The translations under genes and the position numbers were made by a program. The notes beneath the pieces were generated by a model. It was not told where the DNA came from, did no database searches, and saw only the letters and a list, made by a program, of their open reading frames with translations. A stretch of DNA of 35,542 nucleotides from Oscillatoriaceae cyanobacterium M33_DOE_052 (GTDB lineage: Bacteria > Cyanobacteriota > Cyanobacteriia > Cyanobacteriales > Laspinemataceae). The first letter of the stretch is position 1, and each line of letters opens with the position of its first letter. The stretch is from positions 1 through 35,542 of the forward strand of contig DVDU01000212.1 in the NCBI GenBank assembly GCA_015296065.1, given 5' to 3'. Shown piece after piece: positions 23,908-31,689 of this stretch.

Positions 23908-25614
23908 ATGCCGAAAAAACCAGGATTCTGGGCAAAAATTGTCACTGGTGCGATTTTACTTGCCACCCAACCAACCCCCAAAATTTGGGCATTTACTGAC
24001 ACGGGCAACCATTGGGGCAAAAATTGTATTACCACCCTCCGGGGGCAAAATCTCCTCAGTGGTTATCCTGACGGCACATTTCGCCCCCAAGCCACCATCA
24101 CCAGAGCTGAATTTGCCGTGGTGATGCTCAATACTTTCCCCACCGCTGAAGCCAAACGCTCCCCCATCAGCTTTAAAGATGTGCCCGCCAATCATTGGGC
24201 TTATCGAGCTATTCGGGACGCTTACGCTCGGGAATTTTTTACCGGTTATCCCGATGGCACTTTTCAGCCGTCCCAAGCTATTCCCAGAGTGCAAGCTCTG
24301 GCGGTAATGGCGAATGCTTTGGGTTTGAGCCGACAGGAAAATGCCGCTGGGTTGTTGCGCCAGTATTTCGATGATGCGAGCCAGGTTCCCGGTTATGCGA
24401 CGGAGGCGATCGCCGCTGCTACCGTGGGCCGCTTAGCCGTCAATTATCCCCAAATTCGGCAACTGCGACCAAATCAAAGTGCCACCAGAGGCGAAGTGGC
24501 GGCCCTCATGTGTCAAGGGCGAAATCTCCCTCGCACGGTCCCCGTAGAATACATTGGCGGGAATCAAGATTTATTTGCCATTCCCCCAGAAATGGGGGGG
24601 ATTGGCCAATTTTCTCACGGATTGGCCAGTACCAAAATCGGCGACAAATGGGGTTATATTGACAAAAATGGCGCCTTGGCCATACCGCCGCAATTTGATA
24701 ATGTCACAGATTTTGCCGAAGGAATCGCCGCCGTGGAAATAGGCGGCAAGTGGGGTTATATCAACAAAAATGGCCAGCAAGTTATCCCCCCTCAATTTTT
24801 GCTCCCAGTCGGCTTTTCTGAAGACTTAGCTAATGTTCAAATTGACAATCAAGTGGGATATATAGATAAAACTGGTAAATGGGCGTTTCAGCTAGCCTAT
24901 CCCGGCGCCACCGCTTATGAAACATGGCCTTTTGCCGAGGGACTCGCCCAAGTGCGGATTGATTTTGACAAAACCGGGTTTATCGACAAAACCGGCAAAT
25001 TCGTCATCGAACCCCAACCCTACACCGCTGCTTACAAATTTTCCCAAGGACTCGCCTGGTTTCGCCCCATCACTGGGAAATATGGCTATATGGATAAAAC
25101 CGGAGCTGTAGTAATTCCGCCACAATTCGACGAAGCGCGGGATTTTCACGATGGTTTAGCCGCCGTAAAGATTAACAATAAGTGGGGCTTTATCGACCAA
25201 ACCGGCAAATTCATCATTCCCGCTCAATTCTTGGCTGTGCAGGATTTTGCTGAAGGCATGGCCGCAGTTAATATTGATGACAAATGGGGCTACATAGACA
25301 AAACAGGGGCCATAGTTATTGCGCCGCAATTCTGGGCGCCTTCTCGCTCCGGGTTGAATGGCGCCGCCTCTTTTTCTGAAGGACTGGCAATGGTGCGTTT
25401 AGGTGACAAAGTTGGATTTATCGATCAAACCGGTAAATTCGTGATTTCTCCTCAATTTGCCGATGCTTTGTCCTTTAGTAACGGGTTAGCCAAAGTGAAT
25501 GTGGGTGGAGCTTGGGTAGAGAGTATTAGTGGCTACACCAATCAAATGGGAGCTGATTATATCACCAAGCTCGAAGGCGGCAAGTGGGGTTATATTGCCA
25601 TACCGCAACTTTAG
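23908..25614 (+). CDS. SLH-domain surface protein with WG (KWGYID) repeats
   Basis: This is a 568-aa secreted protein. A signal peptide covers about residues 1-28 (IVTGAILLATQPTPKIWAF). Two clear SLH motifs (SGYPDGTFRPQATITRAEF and TGYPDGTFQPSQAIPRVQAL) and a third degenerate one cover residues to about 205. From about 235 to the end there are eight or more WG repeats with the pattern GKWGYIDKTGxxVIPPQF followed by FxEGLAxV. SLH domains anchor proteins to cell-wall polymers, and WG repeats are predicted beta-rich binding modules of unknown ligand. The Shine-Dalgarno is weak. A 9-bp GC hairpin ends the unit. It may be cotranscribed with mnmH, though the functions do not obviously connect. Confidence 0.9.
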   Translation: MPKKPGFWAKIVTGAILLATQPTPKIWAFTDTGNHWGKNCITTLRGQNLLSGYPDGTFRPQATITRAEFAVVMLNTFPTAEAKRSPISFKDVPANHWAYRAIRDAYAREFFTGYPDGTFQPSQAIPRVQALAVMANALGLSRQENAAGLLRQYFDDASQVPGYATEAIAAATVGRLAVNYPQIRQLRPNQSATRGEVAALMCQGRNLPRTVPVEYIGGNQDLFAIPPEMGGIGQFSHGLASTKIGDKWGYIDKNGALAIPPQFDNVTDFAEGIAAVEIGGKWGYINKNGQQVIPPQFLLPVGFSEDLANVQIDNQVGYIDKTGKWAFQLAYPGATAYETWPFAEGLAQVRIDFDKTGFIDKTGKFVIEPQPYTAAYKFSQGLAWFRPITGKYGYMDKTGAVVIPPQFDEARDFHDGLAAVKINNKWGFIDQTGKFIIPAQFLAVQDFAEGMAAVNIDDKWGYIDKTGAIVIAPQFWAPSRSGLNGAASFSEGLAMVRLGDKVGFIDQTGKFVISPQFADALSFSNGLAKVNVGGAWVESISGYTNQMGADYITKLEGGKWGYIAIPQL

Positions 25615-25658
25615 ATACAGCCCTTTCTGAGATGATGCAGTTGACCTTCAAAGTCCCT

Positions 25659-25680
25659 ATCCCGCTCTGGGAGCGGGATT
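25659..25680 (+). terminator. Rho-independent-like hairpin after the SLH-WG gene
   Basis: ATCCCGCTC at 25659-25667 pairs with GAGCGGGAT at 25671-25679 around a TGG loop, followed by TTTATGG. It lies between convergent genes and could serve both strands. Confidence 0.55.
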
Positions 25681-25754
25681 TATGGTGATGGGGAGATCAT
25701 GGCTGTACCGAATCACTATCGAACAAGCTGTAAATTGCCTCTGAGCCAGCCTGT

Positions 25755-26732
25755 TTATGGAGTGCTGGCGGACTCTAGCGCTACTGTATGTATGTCTATG
25801 CAGGGTTCCCCATGACAGTGATTCACTTCAACAATCACATGAGAGAGCGAGGGAATATGGCCAAGTAACTTCTTATAAGATTCTGGTGGCTGAGGATAAT
25901 GGGTGACGACGGAAATGGTGGCGGCTAGATGATTTTCGCTAACTTTCCAAACGTGTAAATCGGTGATGCGATTATCGGCGTTTTGCTCAATGGCATTGGC
26001 AATTGCCAATTTTATTTGTTTATCAATTCCACCATCGAGCAAGATTGACCCAGTTTCTCTAACCAAATCATAAGACCATCGTGTAATCACTAATGCACCA
26101 ATAAAACCCATGACTGCATCCATCCACACCAAACCTAAAAACTTGCCCGCGAGTAAGGCAAGAATTGCCAAAACAGAGGTTAAGGCATCGGCTAAAACGT
26201 GAATATAGGCAGCTCGAAGGTTCTGATCTTGATGGGGATGGTCGTGGTCATGCTCGTGATGGTCGTGGTCATGCTCGTGATGGTCATGCAAGAGGAAAGC
26301 ACTGGCAAGATTCACGGCTAATCCAATAACTGCAACGTAGATTGCCTGATTGAACTGAATATGTTGAGGTTGAAAAAGACGAGCTGCTGACTCTATTGCT
26401 ATACCCAGAGAAATTACTGCTAGCACAATTGCACTGGTAAAACCTCCGAGTACAGTTACTTTCCCTGTGCCAAAGGTGTATTTAGGATTGTTGGCATTTC
26501 TGCGGGCATATTGATAGGCAAATACTGTAATGCCAAAGGCGCCCACGTGTGTTGCCATATGCCAACCATCAGCCAGCAGAGCCAGCGAACCAAAGGTGAT
26601 CCCAGCAACAATCTCCGCCACCATTGTTACTGCTGTGAGTGACAGCACGATTTTGGTGTTTTTTTCTGCTTGATGTCGATTGACAGAGAAATCATGGGAG
26701 TGCTGCCATTGTTCCAGGTTATGGATGTGCAT
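25755..26732 (-). CDS. dmeF: CDF-family Co/Ni (DmeF-like) metal exporter
   Basis: This is a cation diffusion facilitator (325 aa) expected to export Co2+ and Ni2+ in exchange for protons. The start is placed at ATG 26732 (MHIHNLEQWQHSHDF), because the opening HNLEQWQHSHDF and the following AEKNTKIVLSLTAVTMVAEI match the DmeF subgroup; the frame is open upstream to 26873. Six membrane helices are visible, with metal-site motifs ALLADGWHMATHVGA (helix 2) and HVLADALTSVLAI (helix 5). Between helices 4 and 5 lies a His/Asp-rich loop (HDHHEHDHDHHEHDHDHPH). A C-terminal cytoplasmic domain follows. DNA encoding the loop is a 21-bp tandem repeat at 26237-26288. A metal-responsive regulator such as DmeR is not found next to it. 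Confidence 0.9.
   Translation of the reverse strand: MHIHNLEQWQHSHDFSVNRHQAEKNTKIVLSLTAVTMVAEIVAGITFGSLALLADGWHMATHVGAFGITVFAYQYARRNANNPKYTFGTGKVTVLGGFTSAIVLAVISLGIAIESAARLFQPQHIQFNQAIYVAVIGLAVNLASAFLLHDHHEHDHDHHEHDHDHPHQDQNLRAAYIHVLADALTSVLAILALLAGKFLGLVWMDAVMGFIGALVITRWSYDLVRETGSILLDGGIDKQIKLAIANAIEQNADNRITDLHVWKVSENHLAATISVVTHYPQPPESYKKLLGHIPSLSHVIVEVNHCHGEPCIDIHTVALESASTP
26237..26288 (-). repeat. 21-bp tandem repeat encoding the His-rich loop of DmeF
   Basis: The unit GATGGTCGTGGTCATGCTCGT occurs at 26237-26257 and 26258-26278, followed by a partial copy. The period is in frame (7 codons), so copy-number change would alter only the length of the His/Asp loop. Confidence 0.75.
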
Positions 26733-26902
26733 AAAAACTCTGAAATCATACTTGAGCTGAATTGACAATATCCAGCTTATCATTTGTTTACAGTCCATAA
26801 TACTGGACTTTTTCAGAGCCGATCGCCCCCGCCGCCGCCACATCATTTGACAAAGAAATCCTGTAAGATACAAAAATATACAAAAATTAGCATTAATTCA
26901 CA

Positions 26903-27799
26903 ATGCAGGCAAACACCCTCACGGCAACCCCCACAGAGAAAGGCACTTTCTGGCAGTGGCGGGGCGAGCAAATCTACTATGTGCGCGCTGGGTTGCGACA
27001 CCCCCACAGACCGCCGCTGCTCCTGGTGCATGGTTTTGGTGGCTCTACGGACCACTGGCGGAAAAATATCGCCGAGTTGCAGGAGGAGTTTGAGGTATGG
27101 GCGATCGACCTCGTAGGTTTCGGACGCTCAGCTAAACCCCAATGGCAATACAGCGGCGACCTCTGGCGCCAGCAACTTACCGATTTCATCACTGATGTCA
27201 TCGGCGCCCCCCCGGTCCTCGTGGGCAACTCCTTGGGGGGTTACGCCTCCCTCTGTGTCGCCGCCAGTAATGCCAACATCCCTGGTGTGGTGTTGCTCAA
27301 TAGTGCCGGACCATTTACCCCCACGGTCCCGCCGCCAGAACCGCCACCAATGCGCCGCGCCATTCAGAAAGCTGCTAAATGGCTATTTCAGCAAAATTTA
27401 GTCAGTTGGTTGTTATTTCAATGGACCCGCAGACGGTCCGTTATCCGCCGCACCTTAGAAAAAGTTTATTTAGACAAAACTGCCGTCACGGACCAACTGG
27501 TAGAAGACATTTATCGCCCTTCCTGCGACCCCGGCGCAGCGGGAGTATTCGCCTCGGTGTTCAAAACCCCCCAAGGCGAGAAAGTCGATGTATTGCTGGG
27601 GCAAATGACCTGTCCCCTCTTGACCCTGTGGGGAGAAGGGGACCCCTGGATGAAGGTGAAAGAGCGATCGGCCCAGTTCCGCGAACACTATCACCAATTG
27701 ACGGAATATTATCTGCAAGCGGGTCACTGTCCCCACGATGAAATACCCCAGCGCGTTAACCAGTTAATCCGCGATTGGGTTTTGGGATTTAGCAATTAG
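26903..27799 (+). CDS. Alpha/beta-fold hydrolase
   Basis: This is a 298-aa alpha/beta hydrolase. The oxyanion region is LLLVHGFGGSTDHWRKN, the nucleophile elbow is VGNSLGGY (Ser), the acid is in LWGEGDPW (Asp), and the His is in QAGHCPHDEIPQRVN. The triad is complete and the cap region is helical. The overall pattern is common in cyanobacteria and resembles pheophytinase-like or epoxide-hydrolase-like members. The substrate cannot be assigned. The start ATG has a weak Shine-Dalgarno. It is followed by a heptamer repeat cluster and a convergent ferredoxin-like gene. Confidence 0.85.
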   Translation: MQANTLTATPTEKGTFWQWRGEQIYYVRAGLRHPHRPPLLLVHGFGGSTDHWRKNIAELQEEFEVWAIDLVGFGRSAKPQWQYSGDLWRQQLTDFITDVIGAPPVLVGNSLGGYASLCVAASNANIPGVVLLNSAGPFTPTVPPPEPPPMRRAIQKAAKWLFQQNLVSWLLFQWTRRRSVIRRTLEKVYLDKTAVTDQLVEDIYRPSCDPGAAGVFASVFKTPQGEKVDVLLGQMTCPLLTLWGEGDPWMKVKERSAQFREHYHQLTEYYLQAGHCPHDEIPQRVNQLIRDWVLGFSN

Positions 27800-27808
27800 T
27801 TTGCATTT

Positions 27809-27881
27809 AGTCCCTTGTCCCTTGTCCCTTGTCACTTGACAAAGGACAAAGGACAAAGGACTAATGACCAATGACAAATGA
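27809..27881. repeat. Heptamer repeats (TTGTCCC / AAAGGAC), imperfect hairpin
   Basis: TCCCTTG units at 27809-27839 face AAAGGACA units at 27841-27862, forming an imperfect inverted repeat, then AATGACCAATGACAAATGAC. The cluster overlaps the 3' end of the ferredoxin-like gene, which therefore encodes a repeat-derived tail. Confidence 0.7.
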
Positions 27882-28199
27882 CAGGTGAATTCTGGGGTTG
27901 AGCTTGTGCTGTACTGGTGTGCCTTGTTTGAGGTGCTGTTCCACAATTACCGGTACATCACTGGGTTGGATGCGATAATACCAGATTTCGTCTGGGGTAA
28001 TGCGCACGGTGGGCCCGGTGCTACATTGTCCCAGACAACCGCTGGGGATGATAGTGACGCCTTCGGGCAGGTCCGCTCCCATAAAAGCTGCCAACACCTG
28101 CTCTGAACCCTGACGCTGACAAGATTGGTGCTGACAAACCCACACGCACCTAGGTTGTGGCTCTGGGGGGAGTTGGTCGGGGATTTGTCCAGTCATCAT
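27861..28199 (-). CDS. Thioredoxin-like [2Fe-2S] ferredoxin domain protein
   Basis: This is a 112-aa protein with four cysteines placed for a thioredoxin-fold [2Fe-2S] cluster: C22 and C27 in WVCQHQSCQRQG, and C55 and C59 in IPSGCLGQCSTGPTVRI. The segment PDEIWYYRIQPSDVPVIVEQHL is typical of the NuoE/HoxE-like small ferredoxin family in cyanobacteria. The likely role is electron transfer or cluster carriage, partner unknown. The last about 15 residues (NPRIHLSFVIGH) are encoded by the intergenic heptamer repeat, so the original stop may have been lost or moved. Confidence 0.85.
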   Translation of the reverse strand: MMTGQIPDQLPPEPQPRCVWVCQHQSCQRQGSEQVLAAFMGADLPEGVTIIPSGCLGQCSTGPTVRITPDEIWYYRIQPSDVPVIVEQHLKQGTPVQHKLNPRIHLSFVIGH

Positions 28200-28250
28200 T
28201 GGCGCGCTACATAAATCTTTACAATTCTCATTTTAACCCTCTTGGCAACA

Positions 28251-28318
28251 TGTCACTTGTTACAAGGCAATTTGTCCCTTGTCAAATGACCAAGGACGAA
28301 TGACCAAGGACAAATGAT
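28251..28318. repeat. Heptamer repeat cluster (TTGTCCC / CCAAGGACAAATGA)
   Basis: CACTTGTTACAAGG and TTTGTCCCTTGTCAAATGAC are followed by GACCAAGGACGAATGACCAA. This is the same repeat family as at 27809-27881, in the 364-bp gap between the ferredoxin-like gene and the CBS gene, which otherwise holds only the REPIN-like pair. Confidence 0.65.
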
Positions 28319-28387
28319 CTGGTGACTTTTTTGCCCAAATCTGAGAAAATTATGGGATTCAGGTGTGCCTCCTCCAGCAGCCCGCTC

Positions 28388-28454
28388 AGAAACCGGGTTT
28401 CTGGCGCTTAATCTTTGTTAAGCAACCAGGTATATATGAAGAAACCCGGTTTCT
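28388..28454. repeat. REPIN-like inverted pair
   Basis: AGAAACCGGGTTTCT at 28388-28402 and its reverse complement AGAAACCCGGTTTCT at 28440-28454, with starts 52 nt apart. The sequence between them is not conserved with the other copies. Confidence 0.8.
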
Positions 28455-28563
28455 TGCATCATAGGCGTGGGGGGGAAAATTGGCCTGGAAACCAAAAAAA
28501 GATGTCGCGCTGCGCACGGATCAAGGACTACCTATATCTAACTAGAGCGAAAAATCAACGTAT

Positions 28564-29028
28564 ATGAGCAAAACTGTTGCTGATTTTATGAGTCGAGAGC
28601 CCATTTTGGCTAAACCAGAGACGCCCCTGGAAGATGCGATTAAGATTATGGCTGAAAAGCGCATCGGCGGTTTGCCGGTGGTGGATGAGTCGGGAAAATT
28701 GGTGGGATTTCTCTCTGAGAATGACTTGATGTGGCAGGAAACTGGGGTGAAACTACCGGCTTATATTATGATTCTCGATAGCGTGATTTATTTGGAAAAT
28801 CCGGCGAGCTATCAAAGAGATTTACACAAGGCTTTGGGGCAAACGGTGGGAGAAGTGATGAGTACAAATCCCATCTCGGTGGCGCCGGATAAACCGCTCC
28901 GAGAGGCGGCGAAATTGATGCACGAAAAGAAGGTACATCGGTTTCCGGTGGTGGATGCTAGCGGTAAGGCGATCGGCATTCTGACGCGGGGGGATATCTT
29001 GCGGGCAATGGCTGCAGGAGAAGGTTAG
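28564..29028 (+). CDS. CBS-domain pair protein
   Basis: This is a 154-aa protein made of two CBS motifs: residues about 1-60 (VADFMSREPILAKPETPLED ... KRIGGLPVVDESGKLVGFLS) and about 90-150 (VGEVMSTNPISVAPDKPLRE ... KVHRFPVVDASGKAIGILTR). Such stand-alone pairs bind adenosyl nucleotides (AMP, ATP, SAM) and sense energy state. A 30-residue insert between the motifs (QETGVKLPAYIMILDSVIYLE) is typical of cyanobacterial and plant CBSX-like proteins. No partner is evident. A short G-rich tandem repeat separates it from nblB, 82 nt downstream. Confidence 0.92.
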   Translation: MSKTVADFMSREPILAKPETPLEDAIKIMAEKRIGGLPVVDESGKLVGFLSENDLMWQETGVKLPAYIMILDSVIYLENPASYQRDLHKALGQTVGEVMSTNPISVAPDKPLREAAKLMHEKKVHRFPVVDASGKAIGILTRGDILRAMAAGEG

Positions 29029-29039
29029 GCTTCCGGGGA

Positions 29040-29069
29040 ATCCTGGACGGGGGGATCCTGGACGGGGGG
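29040..29069. repeat. 15-bp tandem repeat
   Basis: ATCCTGGACGGGGGG is repeated exactly twice (29040-29054, 29055-29069) between the CBS gene and the nblB-like gene. Its G-runs could affect transcription or RNA folding. Confidence 0.75.
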
Positions 29070-29110
29070 AAGCGGCAAAAAATCACAGATTAAGAAATTA
29101 AACATAGAAG

Positions 29111-29779
29111 ATGAGTATTACGCCAGAATCGGTGCAGATTATGTTGAATTCTGATGATGTGGGAGAGCGGATGAGCGGAGTAAATCGGTTGCGGCAAATT
29201 GATAAAGGAAGGGCTTTTGAACTGATAGTAACGGCGATTAAAGATGAGAATGCCCGGATTCGCTATGCGGCGGTGAGCCAGATGGCGACTCTGGGGGAGG
29301 TGGACCCAAATCAGGCTTTGCCGATTCTGCGCGATCGGCTGCTGAATGACACGGAAACCGACGTGCAAGCCGCCGCCGCTGACGCCTTGGGGGCGCTAAA
29401 GCTGACTGCCGCATTTGAAGATTTGCAGCAGTTATATTTCAGCAATTCTAACTGGCTGCTCCGCTTTAGCATTGTGGCGGCTTTGGGGGAAATGGGGGAT
29501 CCCCGCTGTTTTGATATTCTGGCGGATGCTCTGGGTAGTGATGAAAGTATTGTGCAGACGGTGGCGATCGGCTCTCTTGGCGAGCTGCGGGACCCCCGCG
29601 CCCTCCCTTTGCTGCTGCCCTTAGCCTCTAATTCCGATTGGCAGATCCGCCACCGCGTCGCCCAAGCTCTGGGCAACTTTTTAGATGGGGAGCAGGTTCG
29701 CTCTACTTTAGAGCAACTCGCCGCCGATGAACAGGATGTGGTTGCTACTACTGCTAAATATAGTTTGGGTTTGAGTTAG
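29111..29779 (+). CDS. nblB: HEAT-repeat protein, NblB-like
   Basis: This is a 222-aa all-helical HEAT/PBS-lyase-repeat protein. Repeats are visible as ENARIRYAAVSQMATLGE, TDVQAAAADALGALK, WLLRFSIVAALGEMGDPRC, SIVQTVAIGSLGELRDPRA and WQIRHRVAQALGNFLDG. The opening MSITPESVQIMLNSDDVGER and the length fit NblB, a protein required for phycobilisome degradation under nutrient starvation and proposed to help detach chromophores. Phycobilin lyases (CpcE/F type) share the fold, but no lyase partner lies nearby. Phycobilisome breakdown is classically triggered by nitrogen or sulfur starvation, which may relate to the sulfate uptake genes elsewhere in the window. Confidence 0.85.
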   Translation: MSITPESVQIMLNSDDVGERMSGVNRLRQIDKGRAFELIVTAIKDENARIRYAAVSQMATLGEVDPNQALPILRDRLLNDTETDVQAAAADALGALKLTAAFEDLQQLYFSNSNWLLRFSIVAALGEMGDPRCFDILADALGSDESIVQTVAIGSLGELRDPRALPLLLPLASNSDWQIRHRVAQALGNFLDGEQVRSTLEQLAADEQDVVATTAKYSLGLS

Positions 29780-29808
29780 TAGTGATTTGTCATTGGTCAT
29801 TGCGGCTC

Positions 29809-29873
29809 AGAAACCGGGTTTCTGCCCAGAGTCTCCGTCAAAGTACGATACCCTGCATAGAAACCCGGTTTCT
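29809..29873. repeat. REPIN-like inverted pair
   Basis: AGAAACCGGGTTTCT at 29809-29823 and AGAAACCCGGTTTCT at 29859-29873, with starts 50 nt apart, directly after the nblB-like gene. Confidence 0.8.
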
Positions 29874-29982
29874 CCTCCAGTATTGGTCTTTTTACAAGTA
29901 ACTGTAGGGGCACAGGACTTGCCGTGGCGCAGATCAGCATCTCGCATCGAACGAAGAAAACCGATACTGCCTTGCCCTCAAA

Positions 29983-30011
29983 TGACAAAGGACAAATGAC
30001 AAATGACAAAA
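29983..30011. repeat. Heptamer repeats (AAATGACAAAGGAC)
   Basis: AAATGACAAAGGACAAATGA followed by CAAATGACA, at the 3' side of the membrane protein gene at 30015. Same family as 27809-27881 and 290-311. Confidence 0.65.
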
Positions 30012-30014
30012 TTA

Positions 30015-30743
30015 TCATTTTCTTTGACTATTTTGTAAGCTCCTGATTTCCTTGTGGACGTTAATGCCAATTTTCAGGGCTTCATCTAGCAATCTGCCAT
30101 ACTCGCTTTTCTGGTCGCCAGTATCGAAGGTCATTAAAGTTGCCAGGTTTTGTTCTAATTCGGCAAATAATTGATAGCGACTACTGATTAAGTTTTGATT
30201 ATTCCTGATAATCTTTTCTGCCATTAAAGCGCCAATCAGGCTATCTCTAGTTACCTGCAAGGCCGCTAATACTTCCTGTCTATCATTGGCATTTGTTGCA
30301 GTATCTATTGGTTGCAAGCGGCGGGCGGCTTCTATCTCATCGAGCATGACAATGGTTTTAATCGCTCGGTTATAATTATCGATTTCTTCTAGTAACCGGG
30401 CGGTAGATGCGACATATTTTATCCGCCGCCACAGCCAAATATCTACTAGCAGTAAACAGCCCACAGCCATCAAGGTAATGAGAGATACTACTAAGATGGT
30501 ATTGTTTTTGCTGTTGGATAATTTGCCTAAGTTGTTTAAGACCATCAGGCTCACGGGCATGATAAAGATTAAAATCATGCCGAGAAAAAATATCTGATTG
30601 AGCAAGAAAGATATGATTTGTGACCAACGCCGGAAAGCGAAGCCGCGATATGCTTCCAGGGCGATGGTATCGGTAACACCCAGTTCTAGCAGTTTTTCTA
30701 GTTGGGATTTCTGAATTTCTAATTCTCCTAAGTTTTCGGCCAT
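30015..30743 (-). CDS. Membrane protein of unknown function with coiled-coil flank
   Basis: This is a 242-aa protein with two transmembrane segments at about residues 40-68 (SFLLNQIFFLGMILIFIMPV) and 82-108 (ILVVSLITLMAVGCLLLVDI). The N-terminus is acidic and helical (LGELEIQKSQLEKLLELGV) and the long C-terminal half is helical and cytosolic (NRAIKTIVMLDEIEAARRL). I do not recognise the family. An AGGAGG-type Shine-Dalgarno (CAGAGGAGG) precedes the ATG. It is on the same strand as the next membrane gene at 30877, separated by a REPIN-like pair. Confidence 0.75.
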   Translation of the reverse strand: MAENLGELEIQKSQLEKLLELGVTDTIALEAYRGFAFRRWSQIISFLLNQIFFLGMILIFIMPVSLMVLNNLGKLSNSKNNTILVVSLITLMAVGCLLLVDIWLWRRIKYVASTARLLEEIDNYNRAIKTIVMLDEIEAARRLQPIDTATNANDRQEVLAALQVTRDSLIGALMAEKIIRNNQNLISSRYQLFAELEQNLATLMTFDTGDQKSEYGRLLDEALKIGINVHKEIRSLQNSQRK

Positions 30744-30785
30744 TGGGCAGAACCTCCTCTGATTTTAATTTTCCTAGTTCCCTAT

Positions 30786-30854
30786 AGAAACCGGGTTTCT
30801 CAAACGAGATGTCTCGTATTTAAACGGAGGTGCTTCGTAAGAAACCCGGTTTCT
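30786..30854. repeat. REPIN-like inverted pair
   Basis: AGAAACCGGGTTTCT at 30786-30800 and AGAAACCCGGTTTCT at 30840-30854, with starts 54 nt apart, between two same-strand membrane protein genes. The loop holds a further inverted repeat (CGAGATGTCTCG). Confidence 0.8.
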
Positions 30855-30876
30855 GGGTGACGGGCAAATGCCCTGG

Positions 30877-31569
30877 TCATTCGTCATACATGAGACCCAA
30901 TTTTTGTAAAATTAATACGATAATGTCCCCGGAGAAGCTGCCGCCATGTGCCCGAAATAGTTCAAAGGATGAGCCCGGATCGCCGAAAAAGGGGCGGAGT
31001 GTCCAACCGAGTTGACTGCCTACTAAGGCGTAGAGTAATAACCAAAGTCTGACGGTTTGGAGGAGAAATTTTTGTTGGTTGGCGTCGGCTTTGGTGAGGA
31101 AGACCATGCCTTTATAAAAGAAGTGGACGCCGATAACGCCGGTGAGGATGAAGATGACGACGTTAAGGAGTTTGAAAAAGTCGTAGTTGTTGACGGATAA
31201 GCGGAAAAATATGGTGATGGGGGCAAAGCCGATGAGCATGACGCTAATCATGGACATGGCGGATAAAAGCAGGGTGAGGTATTGCTGAAATGTCCGCTGG
31301 TGGGAGCTGAAGAGGAGGTCAAAGAAGTAGAGGGCGGGGAGACAGATGATGAGGGTGAGGAGGTAAAGGGCGGGTAATTTGAGGGCGGAGGCGAGGGTTT
31401 GAGGAAAACTATGGGTGGAACCGATGATCCCGCCGTAGATGGCGAAGAGGAAGGAGTTGCAGATAAACAGGGTGAGAATCTTTTTTTCTAGGCTGACGCT
31501 TTCGCTGAGTTCTTCTAGGAATTTCTGCCGATCGCGCAGGAAATCCATTAACATAGAGAAGTAATTCAT
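30877..31569 (-). CDS. Polytopic membrane protein of unknown function (Yip1-like layout)
   Basis: This is a roughly 230-aa protein with five to six transmembrane segments (for example LTLFICNSFLFAIYGGIIGS, LPALYLLTLIICLPALYFFD and LLSAMSMISVMLIGFAPITI), a short soluble N-terminus with DFLRDRQKFLEEL and a polar C-terminus. The arrangement resembles Yip1-type membrane proteins seen in many cyanobacteria; the function is unknown. The start is placed at 31569 (MNYFSMLMDFL). An ATG at 31626 would add 19 residues, but those codons coincide with a promoter-like block also found upstream of the Ser/Thr kinase gene at 35177. That argues the extra codons are untranslated. Confidence 0.75.
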   Translation of the reverse strand: MNYFSMLMDFLRDRQKFLEELSESVSLEKKILTLFICNSFLFAIYGGIIGSTHSFPQTLASALKLPALYLLTLIICLPALYFFDLLFSSHQRTFQQYLTLLLSAMSMISVMLIGFAPITIFFRLSVNNYDFFKLLNVVIFILTGVIGVHFFYKGMVFLTKADANQQKFLLQTVRLWLLLYALVGSQLGWTLRPFFGDPGSSFELFRAHGGSFSGDIIVLILQKLGLMYDE

Positions 31570-31600
31570 AATCGGTTGCTCTACTCGATAATCCCATTTA

Positions 31601-31676
31601 ATCTGGTGGGGATTTGAGTACATCACCGACTTATTTGTAAACTTATCGACTTCTCATCGACTTGTCATCGACTTTT
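31601..31676 (-). promoter_or_regulatory. Promoter-like block shared with the region before the Ser/Thr kinase
   Basis: Read on the minus strand, this block holds three GTCGATRA heptamer-like units, then GTACTCAAATCCCCACCAGA followed by TTAAAT. The same order occurs on the plus strand at 35074-35144. It precedes the membrane protein gene starting at 31569. Confidence 0.6.
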
Positions 31677-31689
31677 GGGCTGGTTGGGG

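Noticed and set aside
27809-28318. CRISPR-like array from repeated AAAGGACAAA units
   Set aside because: Units are contiguous heptamers without unique spacers of constant length; these are short tandem repeats, not CRISPR.
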